A DNA stretch of 64,000 bases from Rhizorhabdus histidinilytica (GTDB lineage: Bacteria; Pseudomonadota; Alphaproteobacteria; Sphingomonadales; Sphingomonadaceae): NCBI RefSeq assembly GCF_900167915.1, contig NZ_FUYM01000006.1, positions 124,001 to 188,000 of the forward strand, read 5' to 3'. Below the pieces are notes generated by a model. That model worked only from the letters and a program-made list of their open reading frames with translations, ran no database searches and had not been told where the DNA came from. Each line of letters starts with the position of its first letter. The first letter of the stretch is position 1. The position numbers and the translations under genes were made by a program. Shown one piece after another: positions 50,930-58,664 of the stretch.

Positions 50930-52096
50930 TCAATGCTCGTGGCTCGCTTCGCCCTTGCCGAGTTCGGCCTTGAGCGTGAAGCTGTTGGTGGTGGCGATCA
51001 CCTCGCGGCCGGCCAGGCCCGAGAGCAGCAGGACGGTGTCGCCGCTGGCGTCGCCGATCCGCACCGGGGTCGCCCGGAAGCCTTTCGGCGTCCGCACGAA
51101 CACCACCGTCTTTCCCTCGACTGTCTGGACCGCCGTCGCGGGCACCCGGATCGCGCCGTCACCCCTGCTGCCGGACAGCTGGATCGACGCCGTCACCGGT
51201 TCGCCCACCCGCCAGATCGCGTCGCGATTGTCGAGCGTGGCGATCGCCGGCACCTGCCGGGTTTGCGGATCGAGCGCTGGGGAGACGAAGGATATCCGCG
51301 CCTCCGCCTGCCGCCCGGGCGCCGTCACCGTCACCGTGCTGCCGGGGCGGATGCGCCCGGCATCCTCCGGCTTCAGGCTGAGCGCGAGCGAGACCTTGCC
51401 GAGATCGGCGATCCGGTAGAGCTCGGCGTCGGCCGCGACCGTCTGGCCGAGCACCACCGGCCGCGCGATCACCTGCCCCGACAGCGGCGCGACGATGCCG
51501 AGCCGGTTGAGCCCGCCGCCGCCGCCGCCCGCCGCCGCGACCTGGCTCTGCGCCTGGCGATAGGCGATGCGCGCCTCGGCCGCCGCCGTCCGCGCGGCGA
51601 CCATGTCCTGTTCGGGCGATACCTTCTCCGCGAACAGACGCCGCTCGCGCGCGAGGTTCGAATCGGCGAGCGCCAGCCGTGCCCGGGCCGCCTCGACCTC
51701 GCCCTTGAGCTGGGCCGCCTCGCGGCTCTCGATCACCGCGATCGTCTGGCCGCGCCCGACCGACTGGCCGAGGTTGCGGTGGAGCGCGACGACGCGGCCG
51801 GCGATGGCGGCGGAGACGATCTGGGTGCGCTGCGGATCGCCTTCGATCGTGGCGGGCAGCTCGATCGTCCCCGCGCCGCCGACGATCGGGCGGCCGGTCT
51901 GGATGCCCGCCGCCGCGATCTGGTCGGCGGACAGGGCGATCGCGCCTTCGTCGGCGTGCCCGGCCTCGGCGGCTTCGGTGCCATGGCCGTGATCGTCAGC
52001 TTCATTGCCGCCGTCCGGCGCGCCGCCGCCGCCGCAGGCGGACAGCAACAGGGCAAGGGTCAGCGGCAACGGGCCGCGCATGAGGATCGTCTTCAT
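50930..52096 (-). CDS. CzcB-type membrane fusion lipoprotein
   Basis: 388 residues. The signal peptide ends in the lipobox LLLSAC (Cys at about 21). A His/Asp/Glu-rich stretch follows, HGHGTEAAEAGHADEG, likely metal binding, then the lipoyl/barrel-sandwich parts VALHRNLGQSVGRGQTIAV and LNRLGIVAPLSGQVIARPV and a hairpin of about 90 residues, ending with another His (SHEH). It links the RND pump to the outer-membrane channel. The gene overlaps czcC by ATGA and lies directly before czcA. Confidence 0.92.
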   Translation of the reverse strand: MKTILMRGPLPLTLALLLSACGGGGAPDGGNEADDHGHGTEAAEAGHADEGAIALSADQIAAAGIQTGRPIVGGAGTIELPATIEGDPQRTQIVSAAIAGRVVALHRNLGQSVGRGQTIAVIESREAAQLKGEVEAARARLALADSNLARERRLFAEKVSPEQDMVAARTAAAEARIAYRQAQSQVAAAGGGGGGLNRLGIVAPLSGQVIARPVVLGQTVAADAELYRIADLGKVSLALSLKPEDAGRIRPGSTVTVTAPGRQAEARISFVSPALDPQTRQVPAIATLDNRDAIWRVGEPVTASIQLSGSRGDGAIRVPATAVQTVEGKTVVFVRTPKGFRATPVRIGDASGDTVLLLSGLAGREVIATTNSFTLKAELGKGEASHEH

Positions 52097-53370
52097 GGAT
52101 GCTGTCCTCCCATGGGCGCGGCGGCGGTCAGCCGTTCGAGCCGCGCACGGGCGTTCTGGTAGCTGGCGAGGGCGTCGATCGCGGCGACGCGCATCTCGGC
52201 CAGGGTCCGTTCGGCGTCGAGCAGGTCGAGCTGCCCGAATTTGCCTTCGCGATAGCCGATCCGGGCGATCCGGGCGGCTTCCTGCGCGGCGGCGAGCGCC
52301 GGGCCCGATGCGGCCCGCGCCATGGTCGCGGCATTGGCCGCCTCGACCCGGGCGTCTGTGATCGCCTGCTCGACATCCTGCGCCGTCATCCGGCGCCGGG
52401 CATCGGCGCGGGTGCGCTCGGCCCGTGCCTGGGCGACGGCCGCGCGGCCGCCGTTGAGCAGCGGGATCGGGATCGAGACGCTGAACACCGCCGCCGTATC
52501 GTCGGTCGCCGCCAGCCGGCGCAGCCCCGGCCCGACGGTGAGGTCGGGCACGCGGTTCGCGCGCGCCAGCTGCACGCCGGCATCGGCGACCGCGAGGTCG
52601 GCATCGGCCGCCGCGAGGGCGAGGGTCCCGTCCGCGCTGGCGGGCGGCTCCGGCCCGAAGCGGGCAGGCGGCGGCGGATCGAGCAGGCGCGCGTCGAGCG
52701 CCCCGTCAATCGGGCGGCCGATCCGCCGCGCCAGATTGGCGCGGGCGGCCTCGGCCAGCCGCGCCTGCCGCTCGACGCCGGCCTCGGCGGTGATCCGGGC
52801 GACATCGGCGCGCTGCTGCTCGATCGGCGACGCCCGGCCGGCCTGAACCCGGACGCCGGCCGCGTGCAGCGTCTCCCGTGCGATCCGTGCCTGGTCGGCG
52901 GCGATCGCCAGCCGGCGATCGGCGGCGACGGCCTCGACATAGAGCTGGGAGACCTGGAACCGGATGTCGGCGGCGGCGATCGCCGCCTCCAGCCCGGCCT
53001 TCGACAGCTCGGCATCCGCGACGGCGACACGCGCGCCGCGCTTGCCGCCGAGCTCGATCGGCAGGGCGACGCCGATCGTCGCCTCGGCGCTCCGCAAGCC
53101 CCTATAGGGTCCCCTGCCGGCGATATTCTCGACCTGCCCTTCCGCGACCGGGTTGGGGCGAAGCCCCGCGACGGTGCGCCCTGCGCGGGCGGCGTCGATC
53201 CCGGCCCGAGCGGCCTCGGCAGCCGGGGCGGAGCCGCCGGCGTCGAGCACCGCACGGTCGAGCGTGTAGACGGGCGGCGCCTGCGTCGTCGACGCCGGCT
53301 GCCCGCCATGCGCCTGCGCCATCGCGACGCAGGAGGCTGCGGCCAGCACGGCCGCGAGCAATCTGTTCAT
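52093..53370 (-). CDS. CzcC-type outer membrane efflux channel (TolC family)
   Basis: 425 residues with a signal peptide (about 1-20, ending MAQA) and the repeated long helices of the TolC family: ARAGIDAARAGRTVAGLRPNP and RVPDLTVGPGLRRLAATDD, with the exit duct completed by three protomers. It overlaps czcB and starts the operon C-B-A. A His-rich exported protein is encoded 57 bases upstream on the same strand. Confidence 0.9.
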   Translation of the reverse strand: MNRLLAAVLAAASCVAMAQAHGGQPASTTQAPPVYTLDRAVLDAGGSAPAAEAARAGIDAARAGRTVAGLRPNPVAEGQVENIAGRGPYRGLRSAEATIGVALPIELGGKRGARVAVADAELSKAGLEAAIAAADIRFQVSQLYVEAVAADRRLAIAADQARIARETLHAAGVRVQAGRASPIEQQRADVARITAEAGVERQARLAEAARANLARRIGRPIDGALDARLLDPPPPARFGPEPPASADGTLALAAADADLAVADAGVQLARANRVPDLTVGPGLRRLAATDDTAAVFSVSIPIPLLNGGRAAVAQARAERTRADARRRMTAQDVEQAITDARVEAANAATMARAASGPALAAAQEAARIARIGYREGKFGQLDLLDAERTLAEMRVAAIDALASYQNARARLERLTAAAPMGGQHP

Positions 53371-53427
53371 GGGAAATGATCCTGACCGATGACGTCGGGC
53401 CGGCGATCGCCGGCCGGCGGACGGTGG

Positions 53428-53757
53428 TCAGGCCTGTGGCGGCCTCAGCGCGGGATCGAGCGCGCGCGACGGCAGTGCCGCGACCCCGCGCCCGATATAG
53501 TCGGAGCCGGTGTCGACGGCATGGTCGAGCGCCATGTTGACGGGCACCGGGGCGGCCGGGCCATGGCAGCCGCCATGGTGGTGCGGCACCGCCTTGTCGC
53601 CGTCACCCTGCGATTGGTCGGCGTCGCCGTCCCTGTGCACGGCGCCCGAACATTCGAGCGTCGTCTCGCTGATCCATTCGCGCGCATGGGTCGTCGTCGT
53701 CGCGGCCAGCGACGTGGCGATCAGGCACAGGAAAAGGAGCCAGAAGCGGCGGGCCAT
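53428..53757 (-). CDS. Small His-rich exported protein upstream of czcCBA
   Basis: 109 residues. The signal peptide (about 1-25, ending TTTHA) is followed by a soluble part with DADQSQGDGDKAVPHHHGGCHG, a His/Cys cluster likely to bind metal, then a C-terminal segment of unknown fold. Its position upstream of czcCBA resembles CzcI-type periplasmic proteins of other resistance operons, but no clear similarity is seen. ATG 53757 is used; ATG 53796 would extend it by 13 residues. Confidence 0.7.
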   Translation of the reverse strand: MARRFWLLFLCLIATSLAATTTTHAREWISETTLECSGAVHRDGDADQSQGDGDKAVPHHHGGCHGPAAPVPVNMALDHAVDTGSDYIGRGVAALPSRALDPALRPPQA

Positions 53758-53816
53758 GGCGCGCCCTATAGCATGGGAAGCCCGAAAATCCATCATCGCC
53801 CCCCTACCGCCGCCGC

Positions 53817-55142
53817 TCAGACGAACATCGCATGTTCGGCGCGCAGCGCGGCGGCGAGCGCGTCGACGTCGGCCTGGGTGCTGTAGAGGCCCGGCGTCAC
53901 CCGGATGACCGGGCCCTTGGCGACCCCGGTGCGCCACACCGTCAGGATGCGGTATTTCTCGAACAGGCGCTGCTGGACGGCCTTCGCCTTCTCGTCGCTG
54001 TCCATGCCCTTCAGCCGGAAGCTGGTGATCGTGCAGTAGCGCGCGGGATCGTCGGGCACCGCCATGGTGACGTTGGGCAGGTCGCGCACCGCGTCGACCC
54101 AGCGGTTGCGCAATGCCCGCATGTGCCGCTCCTTCGCCGCCGCGCCGATCGCGAAGTGGAAGTCGACTGCGAGCGGGATGGTCAGCATCGCCGCGAAGTT
54201 GACCGTCCCCGGCGGGATCCGCGCATTGATGCTATCGGCCGGAAGATTATGATTCTCATAGGCGATGTCGATGTCGGCGAGTCGGCTCTTGCGGATGTAC
54301 ATCGCCCCGGTACCCAGCGGCGCGGAGGTCCATTTGTGGACCGACCAGGCGACGAAGTCGGCGTCGAGATCGGCAAGCTGGAAGTCGAGCAGCGCGATGC
54401 CGTGCGCGGCGTCGACGATCGTGTCGACGCCCCGCGCCCGCGCCATCGCGACGATCTCGCGCACCGGCGTCACCAGCCCAGTGCGGTTGGAGACCTGGGT
54501 GACGAGCAGCAGCTTCGCGTCCGGATTGCGCTTCAACACCTCGTCATAGGCGGCGAGGATGTTGGCGGTGGTCGCCGGCTCGGGCATCGCGAACCTGACG
54601 ACGCGCGCGCCGCGATGCGTGCCCAGCCACTCCATCGCGCCGATCGTCGCGTCATAGTCGAGGTCGCAATAGATCACCGCATCGCCCGTCTTGAGGCCGC
54701 GATAATTGGCGATCAGCAACTGCAACGCGTCCGATCCGCTGCGCGCGACCGCGATCTCCTCGGGCGCGCAGCCGACCTGGCGGGCGATCGCCACCTGCGC
54801 CTCGCGGCTGCCGTTGGCGAGGCAGGCCTCGCCCGGCAGCACGTTGCGCGCGAAGATCGAGTTTGACCGGTTCACCTCCTCGGTGTGGCGCGCATAGGCC
54901 TGTGCGACGACGCGCGGCATGACGCTCCAATAGCCCGCCTCGAGGTTGCGGATGCTCGGGTCGACGTCGAAATGGCCCGGCAGCGCCGAGAGCGGGATCG
55001 AATTCGGCGCCAGCACCGCCTTCACCGCCGGCTTCGCGGGGCGGCCGGACGCGGGCGCGGCCACGGCCTGCGCGGACAACAGCGCCGGGCCCGCCAGGGC
55101 GGCGGATTTGAGAAGGTCCCGGCGGCTTGGCGTAACGCTCAT
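53817..55142 (-). CDS. Tat-exported class V aminotransferase (isopenicillin-N epimerase-like)
   Basis: 441 residues. A twin-arginine signal (SRRDLLKSAALAGPALL, then AQAVAA) precedes a PLP fold type I domain: GSREAQVAIARQVGCAPEEI, ARSGSDALQLLIANY, VDAAHGIALLDFQLADLDA with the cofactor Asp, and SVHKWTSAPLGTG with the PLP-lysine. Such proteins are cysteine desulfurase-, kynureninase- or epimerase-like. An exported PLP enzyme inside a metal-resistance cluster is unusual; the substrate is unknown. ATG 55142 gives the complete signal; longer frames lack it. Confidence 0.88.
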   Translation of the reverse strand: MSVTPSRRDLLKSAALAGPALLSAQAVAAPASGRPAKPAVKAVLAPNSIPLSALPGHFDVDPSIRNLEAGYWSVMPRVVAQAYARHTEEVNRSNSIFARNVLPGEACLANGSREAQVAIARQVGCAPEEIAVARSGSDALQLLIANYRGLKTGDAVIYCDLDYDATIGAMEWLGTHRGARVVRFAMPEPATTANILAAYDEVLKRNPDAKLLLVTQVSNRTGLVTPVREIVAMARARGVDTIVDAAHGIALLDFQLADLDADFVAWSVHKWTSAPLGTGAMYIRKSRLADIDIAYENHNLPADSINARIPPGTVNFAAMLTIPLAVDFHFAIGAAAKERHMRALRNRWVDAVRDLPNVTMAVPDDPARYCTITSFRLKGMDSDEKAKAVQQRLFEKYRILTVWRTGVAKGPVIRVTPGLYSTQADVDALAAALRAEHAMFV

Positions 55143-55259
55143 CGTCAAGGCTCCGTCTGGAGAGATATCGTCGTGATGTGGTCTGGGCCCGCCGACGCGG
55201 ACGAGGCCGCGACGTCCGTTCACGGGACGTCGCCGGCCGATGATGCTCCCTGGAGCGTC

Positions 55260-55796
55260 CTACTTCCCGCTCGGAAAGGCCAGCGCCTGTAGATTGGGAT
55301 AGAAACCGTAGAGCAGCGCGCTGCTCCCTTCGATCCGCTGCGCGATCAGCGCGATCTCGTGCCGGCCGGCCGGCAGCTGCAACGCGTAGGAGCCGTCGGC
55401 GGACTGGCGATCGGGCTGGTAGGTGTCGCCGATCCGGGTGACTATCGTCCCCAGATTGACCCGCTTGATCACGACCGGATCATGATCGTCGATGGCGAGC
55501 GACACCCGCGCCGAGCAGGGGCAGCCGTCGGGCGTGACCGTGGCGAGCCCGCTGGTGAACTGGACGAGCACGTCGGACGGCGCCTTCAGCTCGACCACGA
55601 CCTTGGCGAGCGTCGTCGCCGCATCGCCCTTGATCTCGAGATGCTCGCGGTTCGGGGTGGAAAAGTAGGACAGCACCGGCCCGCTCTTCGAAAAGGCCGG
55701 TTCGGCGTGATGCCCCGGATGCGCCATGGCACCCCCCGCCGCCAGAACCACGGCCAGCGCGAACCCCCCGAGCGACCATTTCCCACCGATCTTCAT
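55260..55796 (-). CDS. Exported protein of unknown function
   Basis: 178 residues. The signal peptide (about 1-25, ending GGAMA) is followed by HPGHHAEPAFSKSGPVLSYF, a possible metal-binding N-terminus, then a beta-rich domain with two cysteines close together (DGCPCSARVSLAIDDHD). Function unknown. It lies between the aminotransferase and the ECF sigma gene, all on the minus strand, so membership of the metal module is plausible. Confidence 0.72.
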   Translation of the reverse strand: MKIGGKWSLGGFALAVVLAAGGAMAHPGHHAEPAFSKSGPVLSYFSTPNREHLEIKGDAATTLAKVVVELKAPSDVLVQFTSGLATVTPDGCPCSARVSLAIDDHDPVVIKRVNLGTIVTRIGDTYQPDRQSADGSYALQLPAGRHEIALIAQRIEGSSALLYGFYPNLQALAFPSGK

Positions 55797-55900
55797 GCGA
55801 CGTCATCCTGATAGAGCTGCCCCCATGGCAAGCCCCCGCATAGTCGCGGCCCGCACCCATGCTTTCAATTGTCGATTCCTTGTTGGTCCATGCAGAACCA

Positions 55901-56476
55901 TTATGGGGTCGGCGTCGCCCCCAGCATCTCGGACAATTTGAGGCGGGCGCGGTAGAGCCGCATCTCGACCGTCTTCTCGCTGACGCCGAGCAACGCGGCC
56001 ACCTCGGCCTGGCTCATCCCCTCGACGGTGCGCAGCAGCAGGACCGAGCGCAGCTTATCCGGCAGGACGTCGATCGCCTGCCGCGCCCGCCGCAATTCCT
56101 GTCGTCCGCCGATCTCGGCGTCGGCCCCCGGTTCCACCCCGGCGACGTGCAGTCCTTCGTCGAGCGGCCTGGCGCGGGCGAAGAAGCTGCGCACGATCTG
56201 GCGGCGGCGATGGTCGCGGCACTTGTTGAGCGCGATGCGGATCATCCAGTGCCGGAACGGCCGGGTGCGATCGTAGCGGCCGAGATGGGCAAAGGCGGCA
56301 ATGAAGCTGTCCTGGACGATGTCGAGCGCTGCATCGGCGTCGGCGATCTGGGCGCGGACGAAGCGATGGACCTGGACCCGGTGCCGCGCCATCAACAGCC
56401 GATAGGCGTCCTCATGCCCGGCCAGCGCGCGGGCGGCGAGCGCGCCGTCGTCCGGCTCCCCTTCGCCCGGGCTCAC
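55901..56476 (-). CDS. ECF sigma factor, CnrH-like
   Basis: 191 residues. Sigma2 (about 25-100) has DIVQDSFIAAFAHLGRYDRT and FRHWMIRIALNKCRDHRRR. Sigma4 (about 130-185) has LPDKLRSVLLLRTVEGMSQAEVAALLG with a C-terminal helix-turn-helix. GTG 56476 overlaps the stop of the CnrX-like gene. Together with the two genes upstream it gives the order Y-X-H seen in the nickel/cobalt resistance regulator of Cupriavidus. It would direct transcription of the efflux genes after metal sensing. The target promoters were not identified. Confidence 0.85.
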   Translation of the reverse strand: MSPGEGEPDDGALAARALAGHEDAYRLLMARHRVQVHRFVRAQIADADAALDIVQDSFIAAFAHLGRYDRTRPFRHWMIRIALNKCRDHRRRQIVRSFFARARPLDEGLHVAGVEPGADAEIGGRQELRRARQAIDVLPDKLRSVLLLRTVEGMSQAEVAALLGVSEKTVEMRLYRARLKLSEMLGATPTP

Positions 56477-56907
56477 CGTTGCGGCGCTGTCAGCGCCTGA
56501 ACCATGGCGTCGTCGAAGCGGCGCGCCTGATCCGGTTTGAGGACCGATCGCATCCCGAACAGATGCTGCAAGGTCGCCTTCTGCAACGCGCCCATGGCGT
56601 GGTGGGACCGATCAACCGCATTCGCCACCGCCGGCCCATAGCCCTTTTCGGCGAGGATCGCGGCGGCCAGCCTGCGATTATCGGTCCGCATCTCCTGTTC
56701 GTAGCGGCTCCGCTGCACGGCGAATTCGCGCTCGAGCGCCTCGATCCGCGCGGTCTGCGCGGCATCGAGCTCGAGCTCGCGGTGGAGGAAGGCATGGAAC
56801 CTGGTCTCGATCGGCGGCTCGGGAGTGAACAGCATCCGGCCGAGGAACACCCCGGCGATCGCTGCGAGAAAGGCCGCCAGGACGATCAGCACCGGATAGC
56901 GCCCCAT
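56473..56907 (-). CDS. CnrX-like periplasmic metal sensor
   Basis: 144 residues: an N-terminal membrane anchor (about 5-25), then an all-helical periplasmic hook with FHAFLHRELELDAAQTARIE and SHHAMGALQKATLQHLFGM, supplying His residues as in CnrX and the Spy/CpxP family. In CnrX, His and Glu side chains and a Met sense Ni or Co. The gene overlaps the sigma gene and lies between it and a small membrane anti-sigma gene, the order cnrY-X-H. The metal is unknown. Confidence 0.8.
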   Translation of the reverse strand: MGRYPVLIVLAAFLAAIAGVFLGRMLFTPEPPIETRFHAFLHRELELDAAQTARIEALEREFAVQRSRYEQEMRTDNRRLAAAILAEKGYGPAVANAVDRSHHAMGALQKATLQHLFGMRSVLKPDQARRFDDAMVQALTAPQR

Positions 56908-56908
56908 C

Positions 56909-57190
56909 TCAGCGCACCCCCAGCAGCAGGTTGGACGGCGCGCTCGCCGGCGCCGCCATCAGCAGCGGAACCGGCTCGGCCGATGCGCGCGGCGGCATCG
57001 CCAGGCTGCTCGCCAGCCCGATGCCGAGCGCCGCGACCCCGGACAGCGCCAGCCCGCGCCGCGCCGCGCGCCTGGCCCGATGCGCGGCGAGTCCGGCGAG
57101 CACGGCCTCGTCCATCGCCTCCAGACGCGGATCGGCGCCGCCGCCGCGCAGCCGTTCCAGAATATCGTCGATCCCGTCGCTCTCGCTCAT
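56909..57190 (-). CDS. CnrY-like small transmembrane anti-sigma factor
   Basis: 93 residues: a cytoplasmic N-terminus of about 45 residues (ESDGIDDILERLRGGGADPR), expected to hold the sigma factor, one membrane span (about 48-66, LALSGVAALGIGLASSLA) and a short periplasmic tail. This matches CnrY in layout. The start ATG 57190 has upstream purines; a longer start at 57208 is possible. Together with the X- and H-like genes it forms the signal unit. Confidence 0.75.
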   Translation of the reverse strand: MSESDGIDDILERLRGGGADPRLEAMDEAVLAGLAAHRARRAARRGLALSGVAALGIGLASSLAMPPRASAEPVPLLMAAPASAPSNLLLGVR

Positions 57191-57311
57191 CTCACCACCT
57201 CTGACCATCGATTATACGCGCGCCGGACGAAAATCACTCATGCCGGCTGAGGGGAAAGGACGCGGGCCGCGTAATCGCCTTGTTCACACCGTGAAAAGCA
57301 AAGGAACCACG

Positions 57312-57701
57312 ATGCGCTACCTGTCCTCGATCGCCGCCCCGGCCCTGGCCGCCGTCGCCCTGTTCTCCAGCGGCGCGGCGCTCGCCCATGCCAAGCTGGT
57401 CGCCGCCGTCCCCGCGGCGGACACGGCCGCGTCGAACGTGCGGACCGTCACGCTGGTTTTCTCGGAAGCGCCGGTCGCGAAGCTGTCGGGCGTCGAGATC
57501 GTCATGACCGCGATGCCGGGCATGGCGAAGCACGCGCCGATGCCGGTGAAGGGCCTCAAGACCGCGCTGGGCGGTGACGGCAAGACGCTGGTCGTGACCC
57601 TGCCCCGCACCCTGCCGGCGGGCAGCTACAACCTGAGCTGGCACGTCGTGACCGGCGATACCCACCGCAGCGAGGGCGCCTACGCCTTCTCGGTGAAGTG
57701 A
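57312..57701 (+). CDS. copC: Copper resistance protein CopC
   Basis: 129 residues. The signal peptide (about 1-27) ends ALA just before His, giving a mature N-terminus HAKLVAAVPAADT, so His1 is a likely copper ligand, as in CopC. Further ligands lie in MTAMPGMAKHAPM and WHVVTGDTHRSEGAYAF. It is a periplasmic copper carrier. It overlaps copD by GTGA and is divergent from the CnrYXH-type genes. Confidence 0.9.
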   Translation: MRYLSSIAAPALAAVALFSSGAALAHAKLVAAVPAADTAASNVRTVTLVFSEAPVAKLSGVEIVMTAMPGMAKHAPMPVKGLKTALGGDGKTLVVTLPRTLPAGSYNLSWHVVTGDTHRSEGAYAFSVK

Positions 57702-58576
57702 CGATGGACGCGCCCGCGATCATCCTGCGCTTCGGCAACTATGCCGCCCTGTCGTTGATCGCGGGCGTGCCGCTGTTCCTATGGCTGGCGTGCGGCGCCG
57801 CACGGGGGCGGACGGAATTGTCGCGGCTCCGCATCCCCTTCGCGCTGCTGCTGGCCCTTGCCATGCTGCTGGCGGTGCTCGGTTTCCTGGCGATGGTCGC
57901 GGGGATGACCGGCGAACCGTTGTTCGCGGTCGATTGGGAGATCGCGTCGCTCGTCCTGACGGCCACCGCGGCCGGCAAGGCGGTGCTGGGGCGGCTCGTC
58001 CTGCTCGCCGTCGCGGTGCCGCTGGCCATGCGCGCGGCGCTCCGCCCGCTGGCGGCCACCGGCGTGCTGGCGGCGATCACCGTCGCCTGGGCCGGGCATG
58101 CCGCCGGTGGCGAGGGCGTGACGGGCCAGGTCCATATGCTCGCCGACATGATCCATGTCGCCGCCGCCGCGACCTGGATCGGCGGCATGGCCTGCCTGCT
58201 GCTCGCGCTCCGCCGGCCCGAGGAGGACGCCGTCCGCCCGATGCTGCGCGCCTTCGCGCCGATCGGCGGGGCGACGGTCGGGTTGTTGGTCGTGACCGGG
58301 TTGGTCAACGGCGCGATGATCGTCGGGGTCGAGCGCTTCCCGTTGCTGCTCGAAACCACCTATGGCCGGCTGATGGCGCTCAAGCTGGCGGCGTTCGGCG
58401 CGATGCTGCTGCTCGCCGCGAACAACCGGTTCCGGCTCACCCCGCTGTTCGAGCATCGCCCCGGCGATGCCCGCCCCGCGCTGCGGCGGGCGATCCGCGT
58501 CGAGCTGTCGATCGGCCTCCTCGTCCTGCTGCTGGTGGGCTGGCTCGGGATGATCGATCCCACGGCCGGGATATAA
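57698..58576 (+). CDS. copD: Copper resistance membrane protein CopD
   Basis: 292 residues with about eight membrane spans. HMLADMIHVAAAATWIGGMA carries the conserved histidines of the CopD/YcnJ family, and WAGHAAGGEGVTGQ precedes it. CopD moves copper across the inner membrane with CopC. GTG 57698 overlaps the copC stop; ATG 57704 is an alternative. The two genes are clearly coupled. Confidence 0.88.
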   Translation: MTMDAPAIILRFGNYAALSLIAGVPLFLWLACGAARGRTELSRLRIPFALLLALAMLLAVLGFLAMVAGMTGEPLFAVDWEIASLVLTATAAGKAVLGRLVLLAVAVPLAMRAALRPLAATGVLAAITVAWAGHAAGGEGVTGQVHMLADMIHVAAAATWIGGMACLLLALRRPEEDAVRPMLRAFAPIGGATVGLLVVTGLVNGAMIVGVERFPLLLETTYGRLMALKLAAFGAMLLLAANNRFRLTPLFEHRPGDARPALRRAIRVELSIGLLVLLLVGWLGMIDPTAGI

Positions 58577-58664
58577 CATCCGGTTATCGAATCAGGATTT
58601 TACATGCTCTGACTCTGACAGGCTCCGCGTGTAGGAAGAGACGATCAGCCGGGGAGGACATGGG

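Noticed and set aside
47959-50973. 1004-codon plus-strand open frame opposite czcA
   Set aside because: Antisense shadow of the RND transporter, with composition (Asp, Arg, Gln, Gly rich) typical of reverse frames and no start signal.
57293-57305. TTCAC-ACC-GTGAA dyad upstream of copC as a metal-regulator box
   Set aside because: A five-base dyad is short enough to arise by chance, it lies directly before the ribosome binding site, and no matching copy was seen upstream of czcCBA.
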